NCBI GenBank assembly: GCA_963749905.1
Contig: CAVVOF010000004.1
Coordinates: 806,001 to 870,000, forward strand
From: UBA10649 sp963749905
GTDB taxonomy: Bacteria; Actinomycetota; Actinomycetes; S36-B12
Direction: 5' to 3'
DNA length: 64,000 nt
Part shown: in pieces, positions 53,566 through 63,847 of the stretch
Layout of the letters: every line of letters begins with the position of its first letter
How positions within the stretch are numbered: the stretch's first letter is position 1
Notes under the pieces: generated by a model
What the model saw: the letters and a program-made list of their open reading frames with translations, nothing else
The model's database searches: none
What the model was told of the DNA's origin: nothing
Made by a program: the position numbers and the translations under genes

Positions 53566-54768
53566 ATGACTGCTTCCGCCACTGATGACTACCGGTTCGA
53601 CAGCCGGGCCGTGCACGCCGGCCGCGAGGACCTGACGGAACTCGGCGTGCATGCCCTTCCCATCGACCTGTCCACCACTGCCCCACTCGACAGCATCGAC
53701 GCGGGCGGCCTCGCCTACGAGACTCTCGCCGGCGGAGCGCCTCTGCCGGCGGGGATGTCGTCGGTGTACCGGAGGGCCTGGAACGGAACCGTGGCCCGCT
53801 TCGAACGCGCGGTTGCGGCCCTGGAGGAGCCGGGCGGACAGCCTGAGGCCACGCAGGCCGTCGCCTTCGCGAGCGGCATGGCCGCCATGTCCGCCGTCCT
53901 GCTCTCCCGAGTGCAGGCAGGGCTCCCGCACGTCATCGCCGTCCGACCCTTGTACGGAGGCACCGACCACCTGCTCGCCTCCGGCATGCTCGGCACCCGG
54001 GTGTCCTACGTCGACGCGGACTCGGTGTCCGACGCCGTCTGCCCCGAGACCGGACTGGTCGTACTCGAGTCCCCCGCCAACCCCACCCTCGAGCTGGTCG
54101 ACATCCGCGACGTGGTCCGGCAGGCAGGTGACGTCCCCGTGCTCGTGGACAGCACGTTCGCGACGCCCGTGCTCCAGCGGCCGCTCGAGCTCGGGGCGAC
54201 GTTCGCGCTGCACAGCGCGACCAAGTACATCGGCGGCCACGGCGATGCGATGGGCGGAGTCGTGGCCACCAGTGCTGAGCAGGCGCAGCAGCTGCGCCCG
54301 ATCCGCACCATCACCGGCGGCGTGCTCGATCCGTGGTCCGCGTACCTGCTCCATCGCGGTCTGCCCACGCTGCCGCTGCGCATGCGGGCTCAGCAGGAAT
54401 CGGCCACGCGCATCGCCGACTGGCTCGCCCAGCAGCCGGGTGTCTCCCGCGTCTTCTACCCGGGCCTCGCCGAGTGCGATCCGCGCGGCCTGGTCGGCAC
54501 CCAGATGGCCGGGCCGGGCGCGATGGTCGCCTTCGAGCTCGCCGGCGGGTACGGCGCCGCCGACAAGTTCTGCTCGGTGCTCACGCTGATCACGCATGCC
54601 GTGTCACTGGGCGGCGTCGACACCCTCATCCAGCACCCAGCCGCCCTCACCCATCGACCGGTCGAGGCGGCCGCACGGCCCGGCGAGGGCATCCTCCGCC
54701 TCTCCGTCGGCCTCGAGGACGTGCACGATGTCGTCATGGACCTGGAGCGAGGGCTCGCCGTTGCCTGA
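53566..54768 (+). CDS. Cys/Met-metabolism PLP lyase, probable methionine gamma-lyase or cystathionine gamma-lyase
   Basis: 400 residues of the trans-sulphuration family. FDSRAVHAGREDL begins the fold, AVAFASGMAAMSAVLLS holds the cofactor phosphate region, VPVLVDSTFATPVLQRP carries the PLP Asp and LHSATKYIGGHGDAMGG the Schiff-base Lys. The loop RPLYGGTDHLL has Gly where typical methionine gamma-lyases have an active-site Cys, so substrate preference is open. Both reactions give 2-oxobutyrate, and the next gene, overlapping by eight bases, encodes a 2-oxoacid dehydrogenase E1, so the products fit a pathway to propionyl-CoA. Confidence 0.85.
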   Translation: MTASATDDYRFDSRAVHAGREDLTELGVHALPIDLSTTAPLDSIDAGGLAYETLAGGAPLPAGMSSVYRRAWNGTVARFERAVAALEEPGGQPEATQAVAFASGMAAMSAVLLSRVQAGLPHVIAVRPLYGGTDHLLASGMLGTRVSYVDADSVSDAVCPETGLVVLESPANPTLELVDIRDVVRQAGDVPVLVDSTFATPVLQRPLELGATFALHSATKYIGGHGDAMGGVVATSAEQAQQLRPIRTITGGVLDPWSAYLLHRGLPTLPLRMRAQQESATRIADWLAQQPGVSRVFYPGLAECDPRGLVGTQMAGPGAMVAFELAGGYGAADKFCSVLTLITHAVSLGGVDTLIQHPAALTHRPVEAAARPGEGILRLSVGLEDVHDVVMDLERGLAVA

Positions 54769-57131
54769 CATCGCCACGATGGAGTCGGTCCAGCGCCGCG
54801 TGCTGTGGCTGGCCACCCGGATGGTCGACGAGGCGAATCGAAGCCGCCCAACCGGATCAGTGAAGGTCGGTGGCCATCAGGCGTCGAGCGCGTCGCTGGT
54901 CAGCGTGATGACGGCACTGTGGTTCGCCCACCTGAACGCCGACGACCGGATCAGCGTGAAGCCGCACGCCTCCCCCGTGCTGCACGCCATCAACTACCTC
55001 CTCGGCGATCTGGATCGCTCGTACCTCACCCGCCTGCGAGCCTTCGGCGGTCTGCAGGCCTACCCCTCGCTCACGAAGGACCCCGATCGCGTCGACTTCT
55101 CGACCGGTTCCGTGGGTCTCGGCCCGGCCGCACCGCTGTTCGCCGCGGCCGCACGCCGATACGTCGACGCCCACTTCGGCGCCCGCGAGCGGTCCCGGTT
55201 CATCGCCATCCTCGGCGACGCCGAACTCGACGAGGGCAACGTGTGGGAGGCGGTCGCCGACCCGGCCACGGCCGGACTGGGCAACGTGATGTGGATCGTC
55301 GACTTCAATCGACAGTCCCTCGACCGCGTCATCCCCGGTACCCGCATCGAGCAGTGGTCAGCTCAGTTCCATGCCGCCGGCTGGCATGTGGTCGCGGTCA
55401 AGTACGGGCAGCGCATGCAGCGAGCGTTCGCGCAGCCCGGCGGCGAGTGCCTGCGCCAGTGGATCGACGACATGCCGAACGAGCAGTACCAGTCGGTCTT
55501 CGGACTCGACGCGCCCGAGGCCCGCGCCCGCTTCCTCGACGGAGCTCCCGACGACGTGGCGCGGTTCCTGCGAACCGCTCACGGACGCGGAAGCCTTCGA
55601 GCTCGTCACGGACCTGGGCGGCCACGACCTCGAATCGCTGCTGGCGGCTTATGCCGAGTGCGACGCGCACACGGATCGGCCCAGCGTCGTCTTCGCCTAC
55701 ACGATCAAGGGCTGGGGACTGCCCACCGCCGGCAACCCTCGCAACCACTCGGCCCTCCTCGACATCACGGGCATCGACGCGCTGCGCGCAAGCGCCGGGG
55801 TGCCGGCCGACGATGACTGGGCGGCCTTCCCCGACTCGTCCCCTGAGGGCCGGCTGTGCGCCGAACGAGCTACGCGGCTGCACCGCGATCGCACCCGTCC
55901 GACGATCACCGGGCCAGTGCCTGCCTCGACGGGCACGAAGGCGGGCACGACATCGACGCAGGAGGCGTTCGGCCGGATCGTCAGCGAACTGTCACGCAAC
56001 GACGACGTACGGCCGTACCTGGTCACCACCGCTCCCGACGTCGCCACGTCGACGAACCTCGGTGGATTCATCAACCGCACGGGCGTGTTCGCCCCGGACA
56101 GCCGGCGCGCCTGGACCGACGACGCCCTCGTCAAGTGGATCGAGGGACCGTCGGGCCAGCACATCGAACTGGGCATCAGCGAGATGAACCTCTTCATGAT
56201 GCTGGGTGCCCTCGGGCGGTCCGCGGACCTCAACGACCAGCCGCTCATCCCCATCGGCACGGTGTACGACCCGTTCGTGCTGAGGGGCCTCGACGCCTTC
56301 ATCCACGGTGCCTACTCGGGCTCGCGGTTCATCGTCGCCGGCACACCGTCCGGCGTCAGCCTTGCGCCGGAGGGCGGAGCTCATCAGTCCACCGTCACGG
56401 CATCGGTCGGGATCGAGCTGCCGGGCACCGTGCTGCACGAGCCGGCCTTCGCCGCGGCCCTGGACTGGCTGCTCTGCGATGCCGTGGCCCACGTGGCCGG
56501 CCTCGTGCCCGACACCGCGCCCGACCTGCGTAGCGCGGAACTGGTGCAGTACTTCCGGCTGAGCACTCGACCCGTGGACCAACGCGCATTCGAACGGGCC
56601 CGCGGCCGCTTGGGCGAGGCGGTCCTCCGCCGTCAGGTCCTCGCCGGGGCCTACCGGCTCGTCGACGGACGGGAGGCCCTGCACGGGTCAGCCTCGACTG
56701 CGGACGACGCGCGCGAGGCACCGCGCGTCCACCTGGCGGCCTGCGGGGCAGTCCTGCCCGACGTGCTGGCGGCGGCCGACGAGCTGGCGTCCGAAGGAGT
56801 CATCGCGCACGTCGTCGACATCACGTCACCCGGCCGCCTGTACCGAGGGTGGCAGCGCACCGTTCGCCAGGCGGTCCGAACCGCCACCACCCCGTCGCTG
56901 CCGGGGGTCCTGCGCGCCGCGTTCCCCGAGCGAGCCCCCATCGTCTCCGTCCACGACGCGTCGTCGCACGCGCTCGCCTGGATCGGGTCGGCTCTGGGCA
57001 TGCCGCAGGTCGCGCTCGGTGTCGACGAGTTCGGGCAGTCGGGCACCATCGACGACCTGTATCGAGCCCACGACCTCGACGCCGGATCCATCGTCAACGG
57101 CGCGCTCGCCGCGCTGAGCCTGCGCGAGTAG
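54761..57131 (+). CDS. Homodimeric 2-oxoacid dehydrogenase E1 (AceE/MdeB-like), frameshifted
   Basis: 789 residues after correction, near the length of MdeB. FIAILGDAELDEGNVWEAV is the thiamine-diphosphate motif (GD then a later N in VDFNRQSLD), GLGPAAPLFAAAARRYV and IKGWGLPTAGNPRNHSALL lie in the first half, and IELGISEMNLFMMLGALG carries the catalytic Glu. An extra A near 55573 separates RFLR from PLTDAEAFELV. The enzyme likely oxidises 2-oxobutyrate with shared E2/E3 to propionyl-CoA. TTG 54761 with GAGGG before it overlaps the lyase gene; ATG 54779 is an alternative without a ribosome-binding site. Confidence 0.83.
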
Positions 57132-57172
57132 GCGGGCCTGCCGCGTCGCGTGCTCGACGACGACGTGCGGAC

Positions 57173-58973
57173 TCAGGGCGAGCGCAGCACGACCGCGTTG
57201 AGCGGGTCCAGCCGTATGCCATCCGGGACCCGCACGCACCCGTCCGGCTGCCACTGCAGCTCGACTTCGCTGTCGTCGGCGACCGCGACCTCGACCACCT
57301 GTTCCGAAAGGTTCACCACGGTGGTCCAGCCCGGCCGCACGACCGAGAACCACGCCGGCCGTCCGTCATCATCCGCCTCCCACTCGCAGTGCAGTCCGCC
57401 CGCGGAGGTCTGCGGCTGGCCGCCGAACGCGATTCCCGGCCCATCGGGCCGCGACCTCAGCTCGATCAGAGCCCGGTACCAGCGAAGGAGTCGGCCATGG
57501 TCACCCGCCAGGCGCTCCTGCATCCGCAGGACCGACCCGGCATGCGTCTGCGGATCCTGGGGATCGGGGACGCTCGCCTCGTCCCAGCCATGCTGCGCGA
57601 ACTCCCGACGCCGGCCCTCGGTGACGGCTCGCGACAGCGCCTCGTCCGGGAACGACGAGAAGAAGCACCAGGGTGTCGATGCCCCCCACTCCTCCCCCAT
57701 GAAGAGCAGCGGAGTGAACGGCAGGGTGAGCAGCAGGGCGGCGCCGCAGGCCGCCCGATCCAGTCCGGCGAGGGAGACGAGCCGGTCGCCCGTCGCCCGG
57801 TTGCCCACCTGGTCATGGGTCTGCAGCGCCACGACCAGGCGCCAGGGATCCGTGGTGGACCAGTCGATCGGGCGTCCATGCGACCGACCGCGGAAGGACG
57901 ACCAGGCGCCGTCGTGCAGGAAGCCGCGCTCAAGCGCGTGCGCAACCGCGTCGCACGACCCGAAGTCCGCGTAGTAGCCCGACGTCTCCCCCGTCAGCAG
58001 CCAGTGCAGCGCGTGATGGACGTCGTCGTCCCATTGCGCGGTCATGCCCAGCCCGCCCTGCGCAGGGGCCGTGATCGTGGCCGGATCGTTGCGGTCCGAC
58101 TCGGCGACCAGCGCGAGCGGCCTGTCGAGCTTGCCGGCCAGGGCCCGGACCTCGTCCCCGAGTTCCTCGAGGAAGGGGTACGCGCGGTTGTCGCGCAGCT
58201 CGTGGACCGCGTCGAGCCGGAGGCCGTCGAGGTGGTAGTCGCTGAGCCAGCCGACGACGCTGTCGATGAGGATCGCGCGCACGTCGTCCGAGCCGTGGTC
58301 GTCCAGGTTGACCGCCGATCCCCACGGCGTCGAGTGCGCGTCCGTGAAGAACGGGCCGAACCGCGACCAGTAGTTGCCGCTCGGCCCGAGGTGGTTGTGC
58401 ACCACGTCGAGCAGGACGCCCAGGCCCCGGGCGTGGGCCGCATCCACGAACCGGGCGAGCGCCTCGGGGCCGCCATATCCGTCGTGCACTGCGTTGATGG
58501 CGACACCGTCGTATCCCCAGCCGCGCGGGCCGTCGAACGCGGCGAGGGGCAGCAGTTCCACGTGCGTGATGCCCAGGTCTGCCAGCCCATCCAGCAGGTC
58601 GATCGCCGCATCGAGCGTCCCGACCGGCGTGGCGGTGCCGACGTGCAGCTCGTAGATGACGGCGCCGTCGGCCAGGTCACGGCCTCGCCAGCCGTCGTCG
58701 GTCCACGCGAACGCCGACGGGTCGACGACGCGGGCCGGGCCGTGGACCCCCTGGGGCAGCCAGCGCGCCCGAGGGTCGGGGGTGACCTCTCCGTCGATGT
58801 CGAGCAGGTAGTCGGCACCCGGTCGCCACCACGCGCGAACCGCCGGCGTACCAGCCGGGGTGATCTTCGACGGCGCGGAGGTCTTCGGCGGTCCCGTCGA
58901 CGGGCAGGGCGCGCACCCGCTGGGCAGCCGGCGCCCAGACCACGAGCGGCCCTTGGCCCACGGGAATCCTCAC
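57173..58973 (-). CDS. treZ: Malto-oligosyltrehalose trehalohydrolase, frameshifted
   Basis: 599 residues after correction. The N-terminal carbohydrate-binding part (LVVWAPAAQRVRALPVDG) meets an extra base at 58823; removing it gives SRVVAPGADYLLDIDGE and then PDPRARWLPQGVHGPARVVD, a TreZ hallmark. The GH13 domain has ELHVGTATPVGTLDAAID, VLLDVVHNHLGPSGNY, GLRLDAVHELRDN (nucleophile Asp), ALVAESDRND (acid Glu) and QTHDQVGNRATG. The enzyme releases trehalose from maltooligosyl-trehalose. GTG 58973 overlaps the treY stop by four bases. Last gene of the glgX-treY-treZ unit. Confidence 0.9.
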
Positions 58974-61408
58974 TGCTCCCTCACGAGCAGCGTGACGGGC
59001 CAGTCCGCGTGCAGCGAAGCGAGAGTGAGCGGCCGGCCACCCGCGTGCTCGCGGCCGGTGAGCAGGTCGCGCCAGAGCCCGTCGGGCAGGGTCGTCGTCG
59101 TGGACTCGTCCCAGCCGCCTGCCTCAGCCAGGCGAACGGCGAACCGCGTCGCCGTCACGGCCACCTCGCCGCCACGGAGGATGCCGACCGCGTGCTCCAT
59201 GAGCGGACCGGCGATGCCGAGGGGCTCGTATGACCCGCCCTCCCCGAACAGTTGGGGCCGATCGCGCCGCAGCCGAAGCCCCAGCGCGGTCAGGCGCATC
59301 TTGGCGGCCGGCAGGTCCGTGACGGGGTCGGGCACGGTGGCGAGGGCCGTCGCCAGCAGGCGCGCCAGTTCGTCGTCATCGGGGTGCACACGGTTGTCCG
59401 GGTCGACCAGACGCAGTGAGACCGTCTCGCAGCCCTGGTAGATGTCAGGGACTCCCGGCGTCACCAGCTGGATGGCGCGCTGGCCAAGAACGTTCGCGAC
59501 GAAGCCGGGCTCCAGCGACTCGACGAACTGAAACGCGTGATCCATCGTCGCGGGATCGGCCAGCAGGTCATGGACGGCGTCAGTGAGGTGCTGCTCATAC
59601 TCTTCGTCGATGCGCCGCCATGAAGTCCGCAGCTTGGCCTCGCGCATGGCCTTGATCAGATAGGCGGAGAGCCGATCGGCGTCGATGGGCCACGCGCCGA
59701 TGAGGGTCTGCCACAGCAGCCACCCGGTCGCCCCGTCCTCTGTGCCGTCCGGAGTGGTCAGCCCGCCCGTGCGCGAGCGCCAGCGCTCCATCATGACCAC
59801 CCACGCTCCGGGCACCTCGCTGATCACCGCCAGCCGGGCACGGACGTCCTCGCTTCGCTTGGTGTCATGCGTCGACAGCGCGTTCAGCGCGGTCGGCCAG
59901 CGGACCTGACGCGCGGCCGCCCACCCGTGGAACTCCTCGGGCGACACCCCGAACCGGTCCGGCTGGCCGCCGACCTCGTCCAGGGCGGCCAGCGGGAACC
60001 AACGGTAGAAGGCGGTGTCCTCGACGCCCTTCGCGACTGCCGGGCCACACGTCTGCTGGAAGCGCACGCAGAACTCGTCCTCGCGGGTCCCGCGACCACG
60101 GCGACCAAGGGCGAGATCCCGAACGAGCGCGATCTCGGCACTTCGCTGCGGACGCATCCGAGTCGCGCGCTCCGCCGTCGCCTCGAGGACCTCGATCGAG
60201 ACCGGTGGGGGGTCCTCGCCCGGAACGACATAGGAGCGATAGACCGGGATCGCGGCGAGCATCTCGACCAGGGCCTCGGACAGGCCCCGACGCGAGAAGT
60301 CCCGCATTCTGACCTCCGCCTGGCACAGGTCGTAGGCGACGCCTGCGAGTCGCTCGACCTCCGGGAAGAGCATGCCGCCGAGGACGTGCCGCCGAGCCTG
60401 CTCCTGTGCGGTCTCCCAGTCGAGGGCGGCCGGGTCGTCTCGCGGTGCCATATGGGCCAGTGCCGTGGTGAGCGCCGGTGCTCCCGCCGGGTCGACGAAC
60501 AAGCCACCGATGCGCAGGAGCGCGTCATAGCCGGTGGTGCCGGCGCACGCCCAGTCACCAGGCAGGTCCTCGTCCCCCTCGAGGATCTTCTCGACGACCA
60601 CCCAGGCGCCGTGCGTTGCAGCACTGAGCTGCCGCAGATAGGCACGCGGATCCGCGAGCCCGTCGGGATGGTCGATCCGCAGCCCCGACACCGTGCCGTC
60701 CCGCACCAGCCCGACGAGCAGGCTGTGGCTGGCGTCGAACACCTCAGGCTCCTCCACGCGGAAACCGAGGAGGGTGTCCACGTCGAAGAACCGCCGGTAG
60801 TTGAGTTCCTCATCCGCGGTCCGCCAGAACGCCAGCCGGTAGTGCTGGGCTCCGAGCAGGTCCTCGAGCTCGAGGTCCTCCGTCCCGGGACGTACCGGGA
60901 ACACGTGGTCGTAGTAGCGGAGGACCGGACGACCGTCGGGGCCGCCTTGACGCTCGAGGACGATCTCACCGGCGTCGAGGCAGTCACCGATCCGCTGACC
61001 CAGCACCGGGATCACCACGGGCTGGTCAGTGGACCAGTCGATGTCGAACCACGTGCCTGCCGGTGAGTCGACGCCGTCGCGCAGCACGGACCAGAAGGCA
61101 GCGTTGAGGTGCTCGGGCACGGGCAGCGCCATGTGGTTCGGCACCACGTCGACGACGATCCCGATGCCCTCGCCGGCGAGTGTGGCCGCGGCGCGCAGCA
61201 GCTCCGGCGTGCCGCCGAGCTCGTAGTTCACGTGACCGTGATCGACCACGTCGTAGCCGTGCGTCGATCCGGGCGTCGCCTGCAGGATCGGCGACAGGTA
61301 GGCGTGGCCGACTCCCAGGTCACGCAGGTAGTCGCTTCGTTCCCCAAGAGCCGCGAACCCGTTGTCGGCGGTCAGTTGGACCCGGTACGTCGAGACTGGA
61401 GGCGTCAT
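58970..61408 (-). CDS. treY: Maltooligosyl trehalose synthase
   Basis: 812 residues. The GH13_26 pattern is clear: STYRVQLTADNGFAALGE, YLSPILQATPGSTHGYDVVD, VVDVVPNHMALP, GLRIDHPDGLADP with the nucleophile Asp, VVEKILEGDEDLP with the acid Glu, and LNALSTHDTKRSEDVRARL. Long insertions are typical of TreY. It turns the reducing-end glucose of maltodextrin into a trehalose unit for TreZ to release. 43 bases separate it from glgX. Confidence 0.95.
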   Translation of the reverse strand: MTPPVSTYRVQLTADNGFAALGERSDYLRDLGVGHAYLSPILQATPGSTHGYDVVDHGHVNYELGGTPELLRAAATLAGEGIGIVVDVVPNHMALPVPEHLNAAFWSVLRDGVDSPAGTWFDIDWSTDQPVVIPVLGQRIGDCLDAGEIVLERQGGPDGRPVLRYYDHVFPVRPGTEDLELEDLLGAQHYRLAFWRTADEELNYRRFFDVDTLLGFRVEEPEVFDASHSLLVGLVRDGTVSGLRIDHPDGLADPRAYLRQLSAATHGAWVVVEKILEGDEDLPGDWACAGTTGYDALLRIGGLFVDPAGAPALTTALAHMAPRDDPAALDWETAQEQARRHVLGGMLFPEVERLAGVAYDLCQAEVRMRDFSRRGLSEALVEMLAAIPVYRSYVVPGEDPPPVSIEVLEATAERATRMRPQRSAEIALVRDLALGRRGRGTREDEFCVRFQQTCGPAVAKGVEDTAFYRWFPLAALDEVGGQPDRFGVSPEEFHGWAAARQVRWPTALNALSTHDTKRSEDVRARLAVISEVPGAWVVMMERWRSRTGGLTTPDGTEDGATGWLLWQTLIGAWPIDADRLSAYLIKAMREAKLRTSWRRIDEEYEQHLTDAVHDLLADPATMDHAFQFVESLEPGFVANVLGQRAIQLVTPGVPDIYQGCETVSLRLVDPDNRVHPDDDELARLLATALATVPDPVTDLPAAKMRLTALGLRLRRDRPQLFGEGGSYEPLGIAGPLMEHAVGILRGGEVAVTATRFAVRLAEAGGWDESTTTTLPDGLWRDLLTGREHAGGRPLTLASLHADWPVTLLVREQ

Positions 61409-61451
61409 TGACCTCGACCCTACCGGCGCCCGCTGGGACCCGGGCCCGCTG

Positions 61452-63575
61452 TCAGGAGACCTTGCGCAGCACCAGCGTGCCGTGCGCGACCAGCGTCACC
61501 TTCTCCCGAGCCACCAAGCTCGCGCCCTCCGCGTCCTCGCCACCATGCAGTCCGGTGGGCTCCGCGCTGTCGAGTTCGACCCGCCACCGCGTTCCGAACG
61601 GCTTGCCCGGCAGGGTGAAGTCGACGGTCTCGGAGTGCGCGTTCATGAGCATCAGGAACGAGTCACCTTCGACGGGCTCGCCTCGAGGACCCGTCTCGTC
61701 GATGGCATCCCCGTTCAGGTACACGCCCAGCGTGCGGGCGTAGCCGTTGGTCCAGTCCGCCTCGTCCATGAGCTTGCCGTCGGGACGGAACCACGCGATC
61801 TCGTGCTCCTGCGCTCCACGGAGGTCATGGCCCTGGAAGAACCGGCGCCGCCGGAACACCGGATTCTCCCGGCGCAGACGCGTGACGCGCTCGGTGAACG
61901 CGACCAGGTGGTCGGCCTCCTTCGACGGACGCCAGTCGATCCACGATGTCTCGTTGTCCTGGCAGTAGACGTTGTTGTTGCCCCGCTGCGTTCGCCCCAT
62001 CTCGTCGCCGTGCAGGAGCATCGGCACGCCCTGGCTCAGGAAGAGGGTGGCCAGGAAGTTCCGCTGCTGCCGCGCTCGGAGCTTGTTCACCGCGACCTTG
62101 CGCGTCGGCCCCTCCGCTCCGCAGTTCCACGAGCGGTTGTGGCTCTCGCCGTCGGCGTTGCCCTCGCCGTTGGCATCGTTGTGCTTCTCGTTGTAGGAGA
62201 CCAGGTCGCGCAGCGTGAAGCCGTCGTGCGCAGTGACGAAGTTGATCGACGCGATCGGGCGTCGCCCGCTGCTCTCGTACAGGTCCGAGGAGCCGGTCAG
62301 GCGGGAGGCGAACTCCGGCATGGTCGATGGTTCGCCCCGCCAGAAGTCGCGCACGGTGTCGCGGTAGTGCCCGTTCCACTCCGTCCACAGCGGCGGGAAG
62401 CCTCCGACCTGGTAGCCGCCCTCGCCGAGATCCCAGGGCTCGGCGATCAGCTTCACCTGCGAGATCACCGGATCCTGGTGAACGAGGTCGAAGAAGGCGC
62501 TGAGCCGATCGACCTCGTGGAACTGTCGGGCGAGGGTCGCGGCGAGATCGAATCGGAAGCCGTCGACGTGCATCTCCAGGACCCAGTACCGCATCGAGTC
62601 CATGATCAGCTGGAGCACATGGGGACTGCCCATCAGCAGTGAGTTACCGGTGCCGGTGGTGTCGTAGTAGTGGCGCTTGTCCTCCGCCACGAGGCGGTAG
62701 TAGGCGGCGTTGTCGATGCCACGCCACGAGAGCGTGGGTCCCAGCTGGTTGCCCTCGGCCGTGTGGTTGTAGACGACGTCCAAGATGACTTCGAGCCCGG
62801 CCAGATGCAGGTCGCGCACCATGGTCTTGAACTCGGCTACCTGCTGGCCGTCCGTGCCGCTCGAGCTGTAGGACGCGTGTGGCGCCAGGAAGCCGAGGGT
62901 GTTGTAGCCCCAGTAGTTGGAGCGACCGCGTTCGACCAAGTGGTGATCCTGCATGAAGTGGTGGACGGGCATGAGCTCGATGGCGGTGACGCCGATGCGC
63001 TCATAGTGCTCGAGCATCACTGGGTGCGCCACGGCTGCGTACGTCCCGCGGATCTCCGGTGGGATGTCCGGATGCTGGGCGGTCAGGCCCTTGACGTGCG
63101 CCTCATAGATGACGGTCTCGTGGTACGGCGTACGCGGTGACCGGTCGTGCGTCCAGTCGAAGAACGGATTGATGACCACCGACTTGGGTACGTGCCGACC
63201 CGAGTCGAGGTCGTTCCGGGCGTCGTGATCGTTCCAGAGGTAGCCGAAGCAGGCCTCGTCCCAGTCGACCCGCCCGTCGATGGCCTTCGCGTACGGATCG
63301 AGGAGCAGCTTGTTCGGGTTGCAGCGATGACCCTGATCCGGGTCGTACGGCCCGTGCACCCGATACCCGTACCGCTGTCCCGGCTGGATCCCGGGCAGGT
63401 ACGCATGCCAGACGTCGGCGTCGCGCTCGCGCACCTCGACCTTCGTCTCGGAGCCGTCCTGGTCGAAGAGGCACAGCTCGACCGCGTCGGCCACGGACGA
63501 GAAGAGGGCGAAGTTGGTCCCACTGCCGTCGAAGGTCGCACCAAGGGGGTACGCCGCGCCGGGCCATACCTGCAT
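61452..63575 (-). CDS. glgX: Glycogen debranching enzyme (isoamylase type)
   Basis: 707 residues. The N-terminal CBM48 domain has YPLGATFDGSGTNFALFSSV, the GH13_11 domain YEAHVKGLTAQHPDIPPEIR, VILDVVYNHTAEGN, DGFRFDLAATLAR (nucleophile Asp), IAEPWDLGEGGYQ (acid Glu) and FVTAHDGFTLRDLVSYNEKH. It cuts alpha-1,6 branches of glycogen and supplies linear chains to TreY. ATG 63575 has GGAAGGA upstream. First gene of the trehalose operon; its promoter lies in the 272-base gap to the SulP gene. Confidence 0.95.
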   Translation of the reverse strand: MQVWPGAAYPLGATFDGSGTNFALFSSVADAVELCLFDQDGSETKVEVRERDADVWHAYLPGIQPGQRYGYRVHGPYDPDQGHRCNPNKLLLDPYAKAIDGRVDWDEACFGYLWNDHDARNDLDSGRHVPKSVVINPFFDWTHDRSPRTPYHETVIYEAHVKGLTAQHPDIPPEIRGTYAAVAHPVMLEHYERIGVTAIELMPVHHFMQDHHLVERGRSNYWGYNTLGFLAPHASYSSSGTDGQQVAEFKTMVRDLHLAGLEVILDVVYNHTAEGNQLGPTLSWRGIDNAAYYRLVAEDKRHYYDTTGTGNSLLMGSPHVLQLIMDSMRYWVLEMHVDGFRFDLAATLARQFHEVDRLSAFFDLVHQDPVISQVKLIAEPWDLGEGGYQVGGFPPLWTEWNGHYRDTVRDFWRGEPSTMPEFASRLTGSSDLYESSGRRPIASINFVTAHDGFTLRDLVSYNEKHNDANGEGNADGESHNRSWNCGAEGPTRKVAVNKLRARQQRNFLATLFLSQGVPMLLHGDEMGRTQRGNNNVYCQDNETSWIDWRPSKEADHLVAFTERVTRLRRENPVFRRRRFFQGHDLRGAQEHEIAWFRPDGKLMDEADWTNGYARTLGVYLNGDAIDETGPRGEPVEGDSFLMLMNAHSETVDFTLPGKPFGTRWRVELDSAEPTGLHGGEDAEGASLVAREKVTLVAHGTLVLRKVS

Positions 63576-63847
63576 CGCAGTCCTTCCGGCCGAGTGGTTC
63601 CCGGCTTGTAGCGCTTCATCCTGTCGGTTCGGGTGACTCAGCGCACACTCGGCCTCCCCGCACGCGCCGCTCGGTCGACCGCAGCACCGAGTTGTGTGAC
63701 ATCACGCACAGCGCCCGAGGGGACGGCGGCGCAGGATTCACGGCCTCACGGCACCCGCGGCTAGGTTGGCCGAACCGACCCCGACTTTCGGCGACGTCGC
63801 AGCCGCGCCGGACCCGTGCGCCATCCCACTGATCTCGGAGCTCCCCC

